A stretch of DNA of 64,000 bases from Croceivirga sp. GTDB taxonomy: Bacteria; Bacteroidota; Bacteroidia; Flavobacteriales; Flavobacteriaceae. The stretch is taken from positions 1-64,000 of the forward strand of contig JANQKR010000003.1 of assembly GCA_028281025.1 (NCBI GenBank), read 5' to 3'. This document shows positions 1 to 8,298 of the stretch, piece after piece. The notes under the pieces are model-generated. The model was given only the letters and a program-made list of their open reading frames with translations, was not told the origin of the DNA and did not search any database. The position numbers and the translations under genes were made by a program. Within the stretch, counting starts at the first letter, position 1. Each line of letters starts with the position of its first letter.

Positions 1-175
1 ATCCTCCACTTACGGCACCTACCATGGTTCCGTCTTCCAATAGGAGCATCCGAACCCCGGGTCTTCGGTATGAAGAACCTTCCAGGGCCACGACGGTCGC
101 CAAAACGGTTTTTTGACCTTTTTTTTGTGCCGCTTCATAGGAATTGACAATTTTCTTTAGTTCGTGGGTCGTCAT
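1..175 (-). CDS. XdhC/CoxI-family molybdenum cofactor maturation factor, 3' end outside window
   Basis: The leftward reading frame starts at the ATG at 175-173 and is open to the window edge, so only the first ~58 residues are present. The translation contains VLATVVALEGSSYRRPGVRM followed by GTMVGAVSGG, the N-terminal signature of XdhC/CoxI proteins. These proteins bind molybdenum cofactor and help insert its sulfurated form into xanthine-dehydrogenase-family enzymes. Its ATG overlaps the TGA of moeA as ATGA, so it is the next gene of the Moco operon, and the IorAB-type oxidoreductase encoded upstream is the obvious client. The ORF track missed it because it is truncated. The C-terminal NAD-binding-like half cannot be judged. 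Confidence 0.85.
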   Translation of the reverse strand, partial: MTTHELKKIVNSYEAAQKKGQKTVLATVVALEGSSYRRPGVRMLLLEDGTMVGAVSGG

Positions 176-1365
176 ATTATTTTTCGTGTGGGAATAAACC
201 CTACTTTTTCATTGTTTTCTATGGTTTGTCCAGGCTTGACCTTGATAAAACCATTGGCCCTTGTAAGGCTGGTCAGGTCGCCAGAACCATTGCCGTCGAT
301 TAATTTCCCCCGCATTTTTCCCTCCTTTATATAGGCTTTGGCCCGAATGAACCGCATTAAATCCGTGGTATTTTCAAATGATTCCTCTAAAAATAATTGA
401 ATTTCGGCATTGGCCTGTCCCAAACATTTGTTAAGCCATGGTTTAAAATAGATATGAAAATTGGCAAAGGTGGATGTGGGATTTCCGGGAAAACCAAAAA
501 TAGTGGTATTGCTATCGGTATGTTCACCAAACCAAAAAGGCTTTCCAGGTCTTTGGAGCACACGATGAAAACGCTTTTGTACTCCAATCCCTTCCAAAAC
601 CTCAGGCAAATAATCGTATTTTCCTTTGGAGACACCTCCACTTATTAACAGGACCTCACTGGTTTCCAAAGCAGACAGCAACGCATTTTTAATTTTGGTC
701 CTATCATCCTTGACATGTATTATTTCCGAGGCAATACCATTTTCAAAAAGAGCGGCTCGCAGGGTATGCGAATTGGATTGCCTAATTTGATGTGGTTTGG
801 GTACCTGGTTCACAGGGACCAGTTCATCTCCTGTAGAAAACAGCGTGATCCTGGGATTCTTTTTTACCACTAGTTCCGCTTTTCCTATGGAAGCCAATAC
901 GCCGATTTCGGCAGCTGTGACCAATGTACCCCTACTGAGGACCACGGCACCTTGGGCTTCGTCACTCCCCCTATAATGTATATTCTGCCCTTTTGTAACG
1001 GGCTTGACAATTTTAGCCGAACCGTTCCGTATGTCCAAATGCTCATACATTACCACGGTATTGGTGTTTTTGGGGAGTACCGCCCCAGTCATAATTTCGT
1101 AACAACCAGAAGTGGACTGCAGTTCCTTTTGGGGAGAGCCTGCAGCGGCAACACCTTCAATGGTAAAGGTATCCAATGGCATTTCCCCATCAAACTGTAT
1201 GGCAATACCGTCCTTGGTCGCACGGTCAAAAGGCGGAAAATCCCTATCCGCAAAGACGTTTTCGGCCAGTATTCGGCCATCGGCTTTTGCCAAGGGAACG
1301 GTAACATTCCCAAAATCACGGGTATTACCTAAAACGATTTGATATGCCTCTTCAAATGAAATCAT
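172..1365 (-). CDS. moeA: Molybdopterin molybdotransferase MoeA
   Basis: MoeA inserts molybdate into adenylylated molybdopterin in the cytosol. The 397-residue length is normal. Visible signatures are PPFDRATKDG near residue 43 (family PPFDRSAMDG), FSTGDELV, the MogA-like core SGGVSKGKYDYL and FGFPGNPTSTF, followed by the C-terminal beta-domain. It starts at an ATG that overlaps the TGA of the upstream permease gene by 4 bp, and its own TGA overlaps the XdhC start, so translational coupling is likely. The substitutions T/K for A/M in the first motif are conservative for MoeA-like proteins of this group. Assignment is secure from the motifs and from neighbours moaA, moaD, moeB and mobA. Confidence 0.95.
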   Translation of the reverse strand: MISFEEAYQIVLGNTRDFGNVTVPLAKADGRILAENVFADRDFPPFDRATKDGIAIQFDGEMPLDTFTIEGVAAAGSPQKELQSTSGCYEIMTGAVLPKNTNTVVMYEHLDIRNGSAKIVKPVTKGQNIHYRGSDEAQGAVVLSRGTLVTAAEIGVLASIGKAELVVKKNPRITLFSTGDELVPVNQVPKPHQIRQSNSHTLRAALFENGIASEIIHVKDDRTKIKNALLSALETSEVLLISGGVSKGKYDYLPEVLEGIGVQKRFHRVLQRPGKPFWFGEHTDSNTTIFGFPGNPTSTFANFHIYFKPWLNKCLGQANAEIQLFLEESFENTTDLMRFIRAKAYIKEGKMRGKLIDGNGSGDLTSLTRANGFIKVKPGQTIENNEKVGFIPTRKII

Positions 1366-2144
1366 GAAAAAAGATGAATTTGAAGTCCGTTCCCAATCAG
1401 CACACGAACACCTACCAAAAAGACCAGAACAGCCGTCAATATCCGAATACCCTTAGGGGAAATCTTCACCAAGGTCATACGGACCCCTAACTGTCCTCCA
1501 ATGAAAACGGCCAGTATAAGACCTAACAATTCTGGCCAGAATACCTCAAAAGTACCACTGGTCACCAAACCTGTAATCCCAGAAATGGAATTCACCAAAA
1601 TGAAGAAACTCGCCAAAGCAGCTATGTTCAATGGCTTATCCCATTTCATATAATTCAGGATCGGGGCTAAAAATATGCCCCCTCCAATACCGACAAGGCC
1701 GGATAACAAGCCCACTCCACCCCCAATCCCATAAGAAAACCAGAGCGGATACTTAGAAGGTTGGTAATTGGATTGTAGGTTCAATGTCTGAAAAATCAAG
1801 GAAAGTGCAGCCAATATCAATGCAATTCCCAGCAAAATAAAAAAGATATGTTCCTCCAGACGAAATACCGCACCAATAAATGCCAAAGGAATACTGGTCA
1901 GTATAAAGGGTAAAAATTTCTTGAACTTCAGGTGGCCTGCCCTATAAAACAGGAAGCAACTCCCGGAAACCACAACGAGATTGCATACCAATGCCGTACT
2001 TCGTATAACAAAAAAGGGGGTAATGGAAAGGGCCAAAATGGCCAAATAACTGGACCCACCTCCAAAGCCTACGGAAGAATAAAGCAGTGCAATACAGAAA
2101 AAGGCAAGTACCAAGAGGATAAATTCACCCCATTCTAGTGACAT
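1362..2144 (-). CDS. TauE/SafE (TSUP) family sulfite/anion permease
   Basis: A 260-residue integral membrane protein with about eight hydrophobic segments. The N-terminal LLYSSVGFGGGSSYLAIL and the internal repeat GLVGIGGGIFLAPIL are the paired glycine-rich motifs of the TSUP family, whose members export or import sulfite, sulfonates or other small anions. It lies between moeB and moeA with overlaps of 10 bp and 4 bp. A sulfur-anion role linked to the rhodanese domain of MoeB, or an oxyanion role, fits the operon, but substrate and direction cannot be read from sequence. Confidence 0.85.
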   Translation of the reverse strand: MSLEWGEFILLVLAFFCIALLYSSVGFGGGSSYLAILALSITPFFVIRSTALVCNLVVVSGSCFLFYRAGHLKFKKFLPFILTSIPLAFIGAVFRLEEHIFFILLGIALILAALSLIFQTLNLQSNYQPSKYPLWFSYGIGGGVGLLSGLVGIGGGIFLAPILNYMKWDKPLNIAALASFFILVNSISGITGLVTSGTFEVFWPELLGLILAVFIGGQLGVRMTLVKISPKGIRILTAVLVFLVGVRVLIGNGLQIHLFS

Positions 2145-3202
2145 AACATGGAAATTTGGTTCATTCCTCCCCCAATGCTGTATATTTTTGCATTGGGATA
2201 GGTTTGGACGAGTTGTTGCGCGGCCTGGGCACTTCGTTTACCGGATTGGCAAACAAGATATATTGGGGTTTTAAAATCAATTTGATGAAGTGTTTCGCCC
2301 AAAGTGGGCAATGGGATGTTTACCGCTCCCTCCCAATGGTTTTCCTCAAACTCCTGCAATGAGCGAACATCTATAACCTGTTTTGGATGGTCCAAAGCCA
2401 GGAATTCCGCGGCATCCAGGTTTAGGTCCATGGAACAAGGTGCCGGTCCATAGGAGTCGGCCAATAGTTTTATCGTTTTGTTCTTTGGATTTGTATTAAA
2501 TTGTACCAATCGGTTTTCTTGAGACAGTCCATTGTATATCAGTAGTTTTCCAGATAACACCTCTCCCACTCCTGTTAAGATCTTAACCACTTCCAACGCC
2601 TGAAGACTTCCTACAATACCAGGAATTACCCCAAGGACACCATTTTCATCACAGTTTGGTATTTCTTCCATACGCGGCATCTTTGGGAACAAACAGCGGT
2701 ACGTGGGACCGTCATTATGGTTAAAAACGCTGACCTGTCCTTCAAAATCATGCAATGCACCATAAACAAAAGGTTTGTTCAATATCACACAAGCATCGTT
2801 TACCAGATAACGGGTGGCAAAATTATCCGACGCATCCACGATTACATCGTAGTCTTGGATGATTTCCAAGGCATTGTCCTTGGCTAAATATTCCGGGATT
2901 ATGGTAATGGAGGTTTGCGGATTTTGCTTTCTCAGCTTCGCTGCCGCCACTTGTACCTTGGATTGACCTACTTCCGCCTCGGTGTACAGCACTTGCCGAT
3001 GTAGGTTATGGAGTGCAATGGTGTCATTATCCATAAGGCCCAAAGCACCAACACCCATGGCGTTCAGGTACTGGGCAACAGGCACGCCCAAACCTCCTAA
3101 ACCAACTATTAATACTTGGCTACCAGCTAATTTTAATTGATTATCTAAACCAAAACTTTCAAGATTAATCTGTCTTTGATATTTCGCTAAACCTGGAATC
3201 AT
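2135..3202 (-). CDS. moeB: MoeB/ThiF-type adenylyltransferase with C-terminal rhodanese domain
   Basis: The N-terminal two thirds is a ThiF/MoeB E1-like domain: KYQRQINLESFG, then the nucleotide-binding loop LIVGLGGLGVPVAQYL, DNDTIALHNLHRQ and DASDNFATRYLVND. It would adenylate the C-terminal Gly-Gly of MoaD. The last ~90 residues form a rhodanese domain (VIDVRSLQEFEENH, active-site loop VCQSGKRSAQ) that can carry persulfide sulfur, so activation and sulfuration may be combined. The ORF track starts at 3376, but the first 58 residues there are a read-through of mobA. The ATG at 3202 (MIPGLAKYQRQ) overlaps the mobA TGA as ATGA and gives a normal 355-residue protein. Function in thiamine sulfuration is a less likely alternative. 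Confidence 0.9.
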   Translation of the reverse strand: MIPGLAKYQRQINLESFGLDNQLKLAGSQVLIVGLGGLGVPVAQYLNAMGVGALGLMDNDTIALHNLHRQVLYTEAEVGQSKVQVAAAKLRKQNPQTSITIIPEYLAKDNALEIIQDYDVIVDASDNFATRYLVNDACVILNKPFVYGALHDFEGQVSVFNHNDGPTYRCLFPKMPRMEEIPNCDENGVLGVIPGIVGSLQALEVVKILTGVGEVLSGKLLIYNGLSQENRLVQFNTNPKNKTIKLLADSYGPAPCSMDLNLDAAEFLALDHPKQVIDVRSLQEFEENHWEGAVNIPLPTLGETLHQIDFKTPIYLVCQSGKRSAQAAQQLVQTYPNAKIYSIGGGMNQISMLCH

Positions 3203-3795
3203 CCTAACTTTTCCTTTGCCAATTGGTATTCCTCCATGGAATTGGCGTTGAACAAAAAATCTTCTTGGGAAGGTTCCACCAATTGGATATCCGAATTGAT
3301 CAAAAACTTTCTTGGGCAAGAGCTTTGCACCGTTTTTAGGTATTCTTTTGCCGCGACCAGGGCATGTGGTTCCCATATGGCTATCAAGGGTTCCGGCAAT
3401 CCAGAGCCTTTGGCTGAAAAAGCTGTGGCCATCTTGTTGTAGTTTCGATGGGAAACCAGTTCATACAAACCCTTTTTGTCCAAAAGTGGTAAATCACAGG
3501 CCAAAACCAACCAAGCTACGTTGGGATGTGCAGAATGTGCACTTAGTATGCCATTAAAAGGACCACGGTATGTATTTTGATCGATGATAACCGGCATATG
3601 GTCCGGGAAGGATTGGAGTTGGTCCTGTCGGGCACTGAAGTACACGTTATCACAAAACCCTTCGGCCAACTCAAAAAGATACTCCCGCTGGGGTTTTCCA
3701 TGATAGGTCAATAGGCCCTTATCATTTCCCATACGGTTGCTTTGACCTCCAGAAAGGATTAAACCATAGAGTGTTATTATTTTTGGATTATTCAT
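3199..3795 (-). CDS. mobA: MobA-like molybdenum cofactor nucleotidyltransferase
   Basis: A 198-residue protein opening with GLILSGGQSNRMGNDKGLL, the LxGGxSxRMGxDK nucleotide-binding loop of MobA-type transferases. WLVLACDLPLLDKKGL is the second conserved motif, with the metal-binding Asp. These enzymes attach GMP (MobA) or CMP (MocA) to molybdopterin. The client in this operon is a xanthine-oxidase-family enzyme of IorAB type, often served by cytidylylated cofactor, so CTP specificity is possible. The ATG at 3795 overlaps the upstream small ORF by 8 bp and the TGA overlaps moeB. Confidence 0.85.
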   Translation of the reverse strand: MNNPKIITLYGLILSGGQSNRMGNDKGLLTYHGKPQREYLFELAEGFCDNVYFSARQDQLQSFPDHMPVIIDQNTYRGPFNGILSAHSAHPNVAWLVLACDLPLLDKKGLYELVSHRNYNKMATAFSAKGSGLPEPLIAIWEPHALVAAKEYLKTVQSSCPRKFLINSDIQLVEPSQEDFLFNANSMEEYQLAKEKLG

Positions 3796-4105
3796 TGTTT
3801 ATATATTTATCCAAATACTTGAAAAATAAATCAAAAGCAAGCGTTTCATCTCCATTTGATTTTAATAAAAAGAAATTCTTGAAGAAATTTTCGTTACCAA
3901 AATAGTTAAGCCCCCCATCTTCAAAAAAAGTACTATGTCTAAAGTTCCAAAAAGGAGGCTCAATATCTGGATATGGATTTGCTAATAAATAACCATTAAT
4001 GAAGTTTTGGAGTGCATCAATTGACTTTTTAGTTAAATATCTTTCTGGATAATCTCGAATTATATCCAAAACTTCGTAAATATTTTTAGAGTCTATTATC
4101 TCCAT
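3788..4105 (-). CDS. Small AT-rich hypothetical protein inside the Moco operon
   Basis: A 105-residue ORF without signal peptide or membrane segment. It is rich in Asn, Phe, Tyr and acidic residues (IEPPFWNFRHSTFF, FFKNFFLLKSNGDETLAF). I do not recognise a family. The DNA is visibly more AT-rich than the flanking moaA and mobA genes. It sits in the operon direction, overlaps mobA by 8 bp and lies 42 bp downstream of moaA, so it is probably co-transcribed. Composition and content suggest later insertion, and size and style resemble polymorphic-toxin immunity proteins, but nothing here proves that. Confidence 0.6.
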   Translation of the reverse strand: MEIIDSKNIYEVLDIIRDYPERYLTKKSIDALQNFINGYLLANPYPDIEPPFWNFRHSTFFEDGGLNYFGNENFFKNFFLLKSNGDETLAFDLFFKYLDKYINNE

Positions 4106-4147
4106 TTTTATACCAAATGATTTTTTTGAAGACCGATATACTGCAAA

Positions 4148-5134
4148 CTACCCCCCTATTGAGGTCATACTATTGTCAAAAACCGAGGCTTGGTGTTCTT
4201 GTTGCGCATCAAAGCCTGTTTTGGCCCTTGTTCCTATAGCGTCCAATATCGCCTCCCTGATTTTTTCCTTGGAGTTTTCGCCCCTTACCAAGTCCCGGAC
4301 ATTGGTTTTGGGTTTTCCATAAAGGCAGGTAATCACATCCCCCTTAGCCGTGACCCGCAATCGATTGCAGCTTCCGCAAAATGTTCGACTGAAGGACGGG
4401 ATGATTCCAAACGTACCCTTATGTCCTTCAATTTTGTAGTTGATGGACGTTGACGTTTTTGGGGAATCCAGTTTTTGGTACTTCGGATAATGACTTCCTA
4501 TATAGTCCAAAATGGTTTTATAATCCCATTTAATGCTCCCAAAGGAACGGGAACCGCCATTAAAGGGCATTTCCTCCAAAAACCGAACCGATACCGGATA
4601 GCTCTTCATGGCCTCCAAAATAGGCAGGATATCCTGCTCATTCTGCCCATCCAGCACAATGAAATTGATACGAACATTGAAATCTTCCTCAATCAACCGT
4701 ATCAGGTTTTCCATGACCACCTCATAATTGTCCCTTCGGGTTATCCGCCGGAACGTCTCTTTATCGATGGCATCCAAGCTCACGTTGACATTTTGGACCC
4801 CCAACGCCTTAAGCTCGGCAATATGGGAACCTATCAAGGTGGCGTTGGTCGTTACGGAGATATCCTTCAAGCCCCCAAGTGGTGCCAGAAAGCGCAACAG
4901 TTCCATTAGATCCTTACGTACAAAGGGTTCGCCTCCGGTCAATCGAATTTTATCGATTCCCATATCAATCAAGAGTTGGGCAACGAACTTCAACTCGTCC
5001 GTAGTCAATAGCTGTTCCCTTTTGGCAAAGTTTATCCCCTCTGCGGGCATGCAATAGTTGCAACGGAGATTGCAACGATCGGTTACTGCCAATCGCAAAT
5101 AATTGATTTGTCTTCCATGGTTGTCAATCAGCAT
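4148..5134 (-). CDS. moaA: GTP 3',8-cyclase MoaA (radical SAM)
   Basis: MoaA makes (8S)-3',8-cyclo-7,8-dihydroGTP from GTP, the first step of Moco synthesis. The N-terminal CNLRCNYCM is the radical-SAM CxxxCxxC cluster motif. KIRLTGGEPFVRKDL is the SAM-binding GGE motif, and FCGSCNRLRVTAKG with a further Cys in ITCLYG binds the second 4Fe-4S cluster. The protein ends in Gly-Gly (SMTSIGG), the tail that MoaA inserts into its own active site. Length 328 is typical. moaC, the partner enzyme, is not in this window. The transglutaminase-like gene upstream ends 9 bp before this ATG. Confidence 0.96.
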   Translation of the reverse strand: MLIDNHGRQINYLRLAVTDRCNLRCNYCMPAEGINFAKREQLLTTDELKFVAQLLIDMGIDKIRLTGGEPFVRKDLMELLRFLAPLGGLKDISVTTNATLIGSHIAELKALGVQNVNVSLDAIDKETFRRITRRDNYEVVMENLIRLIEEDFNVRINFIVLDGQNEQDILPILEAMKSYPVSVRFLEEMPFNGGSRSFGSIKWDYKTILDYIGSHYPKYQKLDSPKTSTSINYKIEGHKGTFGIIPSFSRTFCGSCNRLRVTAKGDVITCLYGKPKTNVRDLVRGENSKEKIREAILDAIGTRAKTGFDAQQEHQASVFDNSMTSIGG

Positions 5135-5143
5135 AACCCTAAA

Positions 5144-5779
5144 TTAAAAACGATATTCGACAATTCCATTATCCAAATCAAAAACTTCGGGATAATGTTC
5201 ACGTAAATTTTGAATCATAAAGTCCAAGGGAACATCTTCAAAATGTCCATAATCCTCTAAATATTCCATGAATTTCTGCCCTTCTTCATTGTATTCCTGA
5301 AATATGGAATCCGTTGTCCCATCAAACTCCAATGGCTTTACATTACACTTATCGCAGAGGGCCTTGTTAAAAGCCGGGGTGGCTTTTACCCATTGATTAT
5401 CCAGGAAAACGTCTACCATACCATGCGGTGTCAAAATATTGGTGCCAAAACGCTCCGTTAAGCGTTCCACGGCAATATGATTGGTCACTTTGGCAAAATG
5501 TAAACGTGCAGGAATTCCCAATCCCCTTAAACATGCCGTTAAAAGGACCGCTTTCTCCACGCAATGTCCTTCCGTTTTTTTGGCAATGGTACTGGCACGA
5601 TAATTCTCGGGGTTCAAACTGATTTGATATGGATTGTAGCGCCAGCCGTCCCGTATGACCAGATACATACCCTTTGCCTTTTCCATGGGGGACAGTTCCT
5701 CCGATGTAAACGGCGAAATCAGGTCCTGAATTGCCGCTGCGCCATAGTCCAAATATGTGGTTGCCTTTAAATATTCCAT
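5144..5779 (-). CDS. Transglutaminase-like (papain-fold) protein between moaD and moaA
   Basis: About 211 residues with a transglutaminase-like core. Cys lies in KKTEGHCVEKAVLLTACLRG, the likely His in LTPHGMVDVFLDNQWV, and an Asp/Glu could complete the triad. No signal peptide is seen, so it is probably cytosolic. The ORF track begins at a GTG (5791) inside the end of moaD; the ATG at 5779, 4 bp after the moaD TAA, is the more conventional start, though GTG is possible. Proteins of this fold are proteases, peptidases or amidases. Its place between moaD and moaA is unusual, and a role in handling MoaD or a cofactor conjugate is inference only. Confidence 0.75.
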   Translation of the reverse strand: MEYLKATTYLDYGAAAIQDLISPFTSEELSPMEKAKGMYLVIRDGWRYNPYQISLNPENYRASTIAKKTEGHCVEKAVLLTACLRGLGIPARLHFAKVTNHIAVERLTERFGTNILTPHGMVDVFLDNQWVKATPAFNKALCDKCNVKPLEFDGTTDSIFQEYNEEGQKFMEYLEDYGHFEDVPLDFMIQNLREHYPEVFDLDNGIVEYRF

Positions 5780-5783
5780 ACTA

Positions 5784-6038
5784 TTACCCACCGCTCACAG
5801 GAGGAATTAATGCGATTTCATCATAGGAGTTCACTTCGGTTTTATCATCTGCATATGAATTGTTGACCGCAATGGCCAAAGATGATAACGTATTGAGTTC
5901 GGGATAAGCGTTCCCGAGAAATTGCCGTAATTCGCCTACATTCTTGGGCAATTTCCTCCCATTGATAGATGTACTTGGTATAGAAAGCGAAGGGCTACCA
6001 ATGATATCCTTGGTAACCCCAAATAATAAAATAGTCAT
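5784..6038 (-). CDS. moaD: Molybdopterin synthase sulfur carrier subunit MoaD
   Basis: An 84-residue beta-grasp protein beginning TILLFGVTKDIIG and ending ALIPPVSGG. The C-terminal Gly-Gly is the site that MoeB adenylates and that then carries the thiocarboxylate used by MoaE to make the molybdopterin dithiolene. Length and both ends fit MoaD. ThiS is less likely given the operon and the IPPVSGG end. It starts 7 bp after the IorB-like gene. moaE is not in the window. Confidence 0.92.
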   Translation of the reverse strand: MTILLFGVTKDIIGSPSLSIPSTSINGRKLPKNVGELRQFLGNAYPELNTLSSLAIAVNNSYADDKTEVNSYDEIALIPPVSGG

Positions 6039-6045
6039 ATATGAT

Positions 6046-8280
6046 TTATCCGATTATTTCTTGTTTTTTAGGTTTCAATAGCTCTGGAAACTTGGCAAAG
6101 GGCTGTTTATAGAGACGGTTCCCAGTGGCTGCTTTTAAGGCATTGGCCACAGCCCCACCAGCCGGAGGCAAAGTGGGCTCACCCAAACCTGTTGGCGCAA
6201 TTTCGTTCTCTATGAAATGGGTCTCCACCATAGGTGCTTCCTTCATCCGTATCAATCGGTAACGGTCATAATTGCTGGCTAGGGGTTTTCCGTTCTCAAA
6301 ACCAAAATCACCATACATGGCATGTCCAATCCCATCCAGTATACCTCCTTCAATCTGATTTAAGGCCCCTAAAGGATTGACGACAATTCCACAATCCACA
6401 ACACACGTTACTTTCTTTATTACGGGCTGTCCGTTTTCAATCTCAACATCGGCCACCTCCGCAACGTGGGTATTGTGGCAATAATAATTCACAAAACCTT
6501 GATAAACATTGCTGGGTTTTGTTCCCCATCCTGATTTCTCAACGGCGGTCTCGATTACCTTAATCATGCGTTCCGGGGAATATTGAATACGTTCATCGGC
6601 CTCGGCATCCACTTTTTTAAGTAGATCAATACGCATTTGAACTTTGTCCACATCCATTAACTCCGCCAGCTCGTCAAAGAAACTCTGCTCCGCGAAAGCC
6701 AAGAAATTGGTATAGGGCGCACGCCAGGCACCGGTAGTAATATTACTTTTGTATACGGCGGCATCCACTTTATAGTTTTCGATGGCACCCGCTGGGAAAA
6801 AGTTAGGGATGAGTCCGTACATATTGGAGTTTACGGCTGCTTCTTTTAAATGGTACGCCGTCACCTTCCCGTCTTTTATCCCCGCTTTGATCCGATATTT
6901 CAGGGCCATGCGGTAGATACCATCATTCATATCATCCTCACGGGTATAGACCACTTTGACGGGTTTTCTGATTTTGTCCGCAATCTCTGCGGCCTCCAAC
7001 ACAAAATCCCCATATAACCTTCGTCCGAAACCACCTCCTTGCCGGGTCATTTCCAACTCTATTTCTTCCGGCTTTCTGTCGAGCATTGCAGAAACGGCAC
7101 CTGCTTTCCATGCCGGTGTTTGTATGGGGCCCACCAAATGCACTTTCTCATCTGTGATATGGGCATAAAAATTCATGGGCTCCATGCAATTATGCGGAAG
7201 GAATGGGGCTTCATACGTGCGCTCAAGAATTTGATCGGCCTCGGCAAAGGCCTTTTCCACATTGCCATCCTCACGCATGGTATTGAATTCCTGGCCATCC
7301 AATAATTCGTTCATTACCTTATCATGGTCTTCCGTACTTTCCATCTTTACATCATCTTCCCACGCCGCCTCAATGCTTTCTTTGGCTTTGAATGCCTGCC
7401 AGGTGGTCTTTGCCACCACGACTACCTTATCACTGGTTGAGAGAATATTGGCAATATTGGGTTGTGCTTCAATAAGTTTTCTGGCTTTGTCACCAATGGT
7501 GAGCACCTCCAAAACGCCGGGCATTGATTTTGCTTCGCTAGCGTCAAAGGAAGTTAGTTTTTGTCCAAATGCCGGTGGCCTGACCACAGCGGCATAGACC
7601 ATGCCTTCCGTTTTGTAATCCAACCCAAATAAAGGTTTCCCCGTAATGATTTCATCAATATCCACGTTTTGGGCATCCTTACCAATAATTTTATAATCCT
7701 TTGGTTTTTTCAACGTAACGTTTTCCGGAACCTCCAATTGGGCAGCCTCGGTCACTACTTCCCCATAGCCCAAGGTCTCTCCATTCGGATTGGTAATTAC
7801 GCCTTCACTGACCGTACATTGGGAAGCCTCCACTCCCCAGCGCGCTGCAGCCGCATTGACCAACATTTGTTTGGCCGTGGCCCCGGTCTGCCGAAGTGCA
7901 TCCCAACCCTGTCTAAGGGATTGACTTCCTCCAGCTACCTGCCGAGTAAAATTTTCCGTATCCAATTTCCCCTGGACCACGTGAACATTTTTCCAAGCCA
8001 CGTCCAATTCTTCCGCGATGATCATTGGCATGGAGGTTTTTACCCCTTGTCCGATCTCTGGATTGGGGGAAAAAATGGTGACCACGCCATTTTCAGCTAT
8101 TTTGATAAAAGCGTTGAAATCTTTGTAATCCAAGTTGGAAAGATCTACAGGTGGTTCTATCTTCACTTGCGGTTTACACGCCTGAAACAGGTTGAAACCG
8201 ATCAACATTCCGCCTCCGGCCAAACTTGTGGTCCGCATGAAGGCCCTTCTGCTAAATGCCATTTTAGTATTTGTTGCCAT
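6046..8280 (-). CDS. IorB-like molybdopterin-binding subunit of a xanthine oxidase-family oxidoreductase
   Basis: A 744-residue catalytic subunit. The N-terminus FSRRAFMRTTSLAGGGMLIG is a twin-arginine signal, so the folded cofactor-loaded enzyme is exported. Family motifs are EIGQGVKTSMPMIIAEELD, RQGGGFGRRLYGDFVLEAA, GAWRAPYTNFLAF and GLGEPTLPPAGGAVANA, whose Glu corresponds to the catalytic base of the family. The overall pattern is that of isoquinoline 1-oxidoreductase beta subunits. These enzymes hydroxylate N-heterocycles or oxidise aldehydes and need an IorA 2Fe-2S partner, which is the gene 18 bp upstream. The real substrate cannot be told. It heads the Moco operon with moaD 7 bp downstream. 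Confidence 0.9.
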   Translation of the reverse strand: MATNTKMAFSRRAFMRTTSLAGGGMLIGFNLFQACKPQVKIEPPVDLSNLDYKDFNAFIKIAENGVVTIFSPNPEIGQGVKTSMPMIIAEELDVAWKNVHVVQGKLDTENFTRQVAGGSQSLRQGWDALRQTGATAKQMLVNAAAARWGVEASQCTVSEGVITNPNGETLGYGEVVTEAAQLEVPENVTLKKPKDYKIIGKDAQNVDIDEIITGKPLFGLDYKTEGMVYAAVVRPPAFGQKLTSFDASEAKSMPGVLEVLTIGDKARKLIEAQPNIANILSTSDKVVVVAKTTWQAFKAKESIEAAWEDDVKMESTEDHDKVMNELLDGQEFNTMREDGNVEKAFAEADQILERTYEAPFLPHNCMEPMNFYAHITDEKVHLVGPIQTPAWKAGAVSAMLDRKPEEIELEMTRQGGGFGRRLYGDFVLEAAEIADKIRKPVKVVYTREDDMNDGIYRMALKYRIKAGIKDGKVTAYHLKEAAVNSNMYGLIPNFFPAGAIENYKVDAAVYKSNITTGAWRAPYTNFLAFAEQSFFDELAELMDVDKVQMRIDLLKKVDAEADERIQYSPERMIKVIETAVEKSGWGTKPSNVYQGFVNYYCHNTHVAEVADVEIENGQPVIKKVTCVVDCGIVVNPLGALNQIEGGILDGIGHAMYGDFGFENGKPLASNYDRYRLIRMKEAPMVETHFIENEIAPTGLGEPTLPPAGGAVANALKAATGNRLYKQPFAKFPELLKPKKQEIIG

Positions 8281-8298
8281 CTGAATTCCTTGTTTGGG

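Noticed and set aside
2135-3376. Long 413-aa form of MoeB
   Set aside because: The first 58 codons overlap mobA out of frame and lack family similarity; the ATG at 3202 in an ATGA overlap explains the gene.
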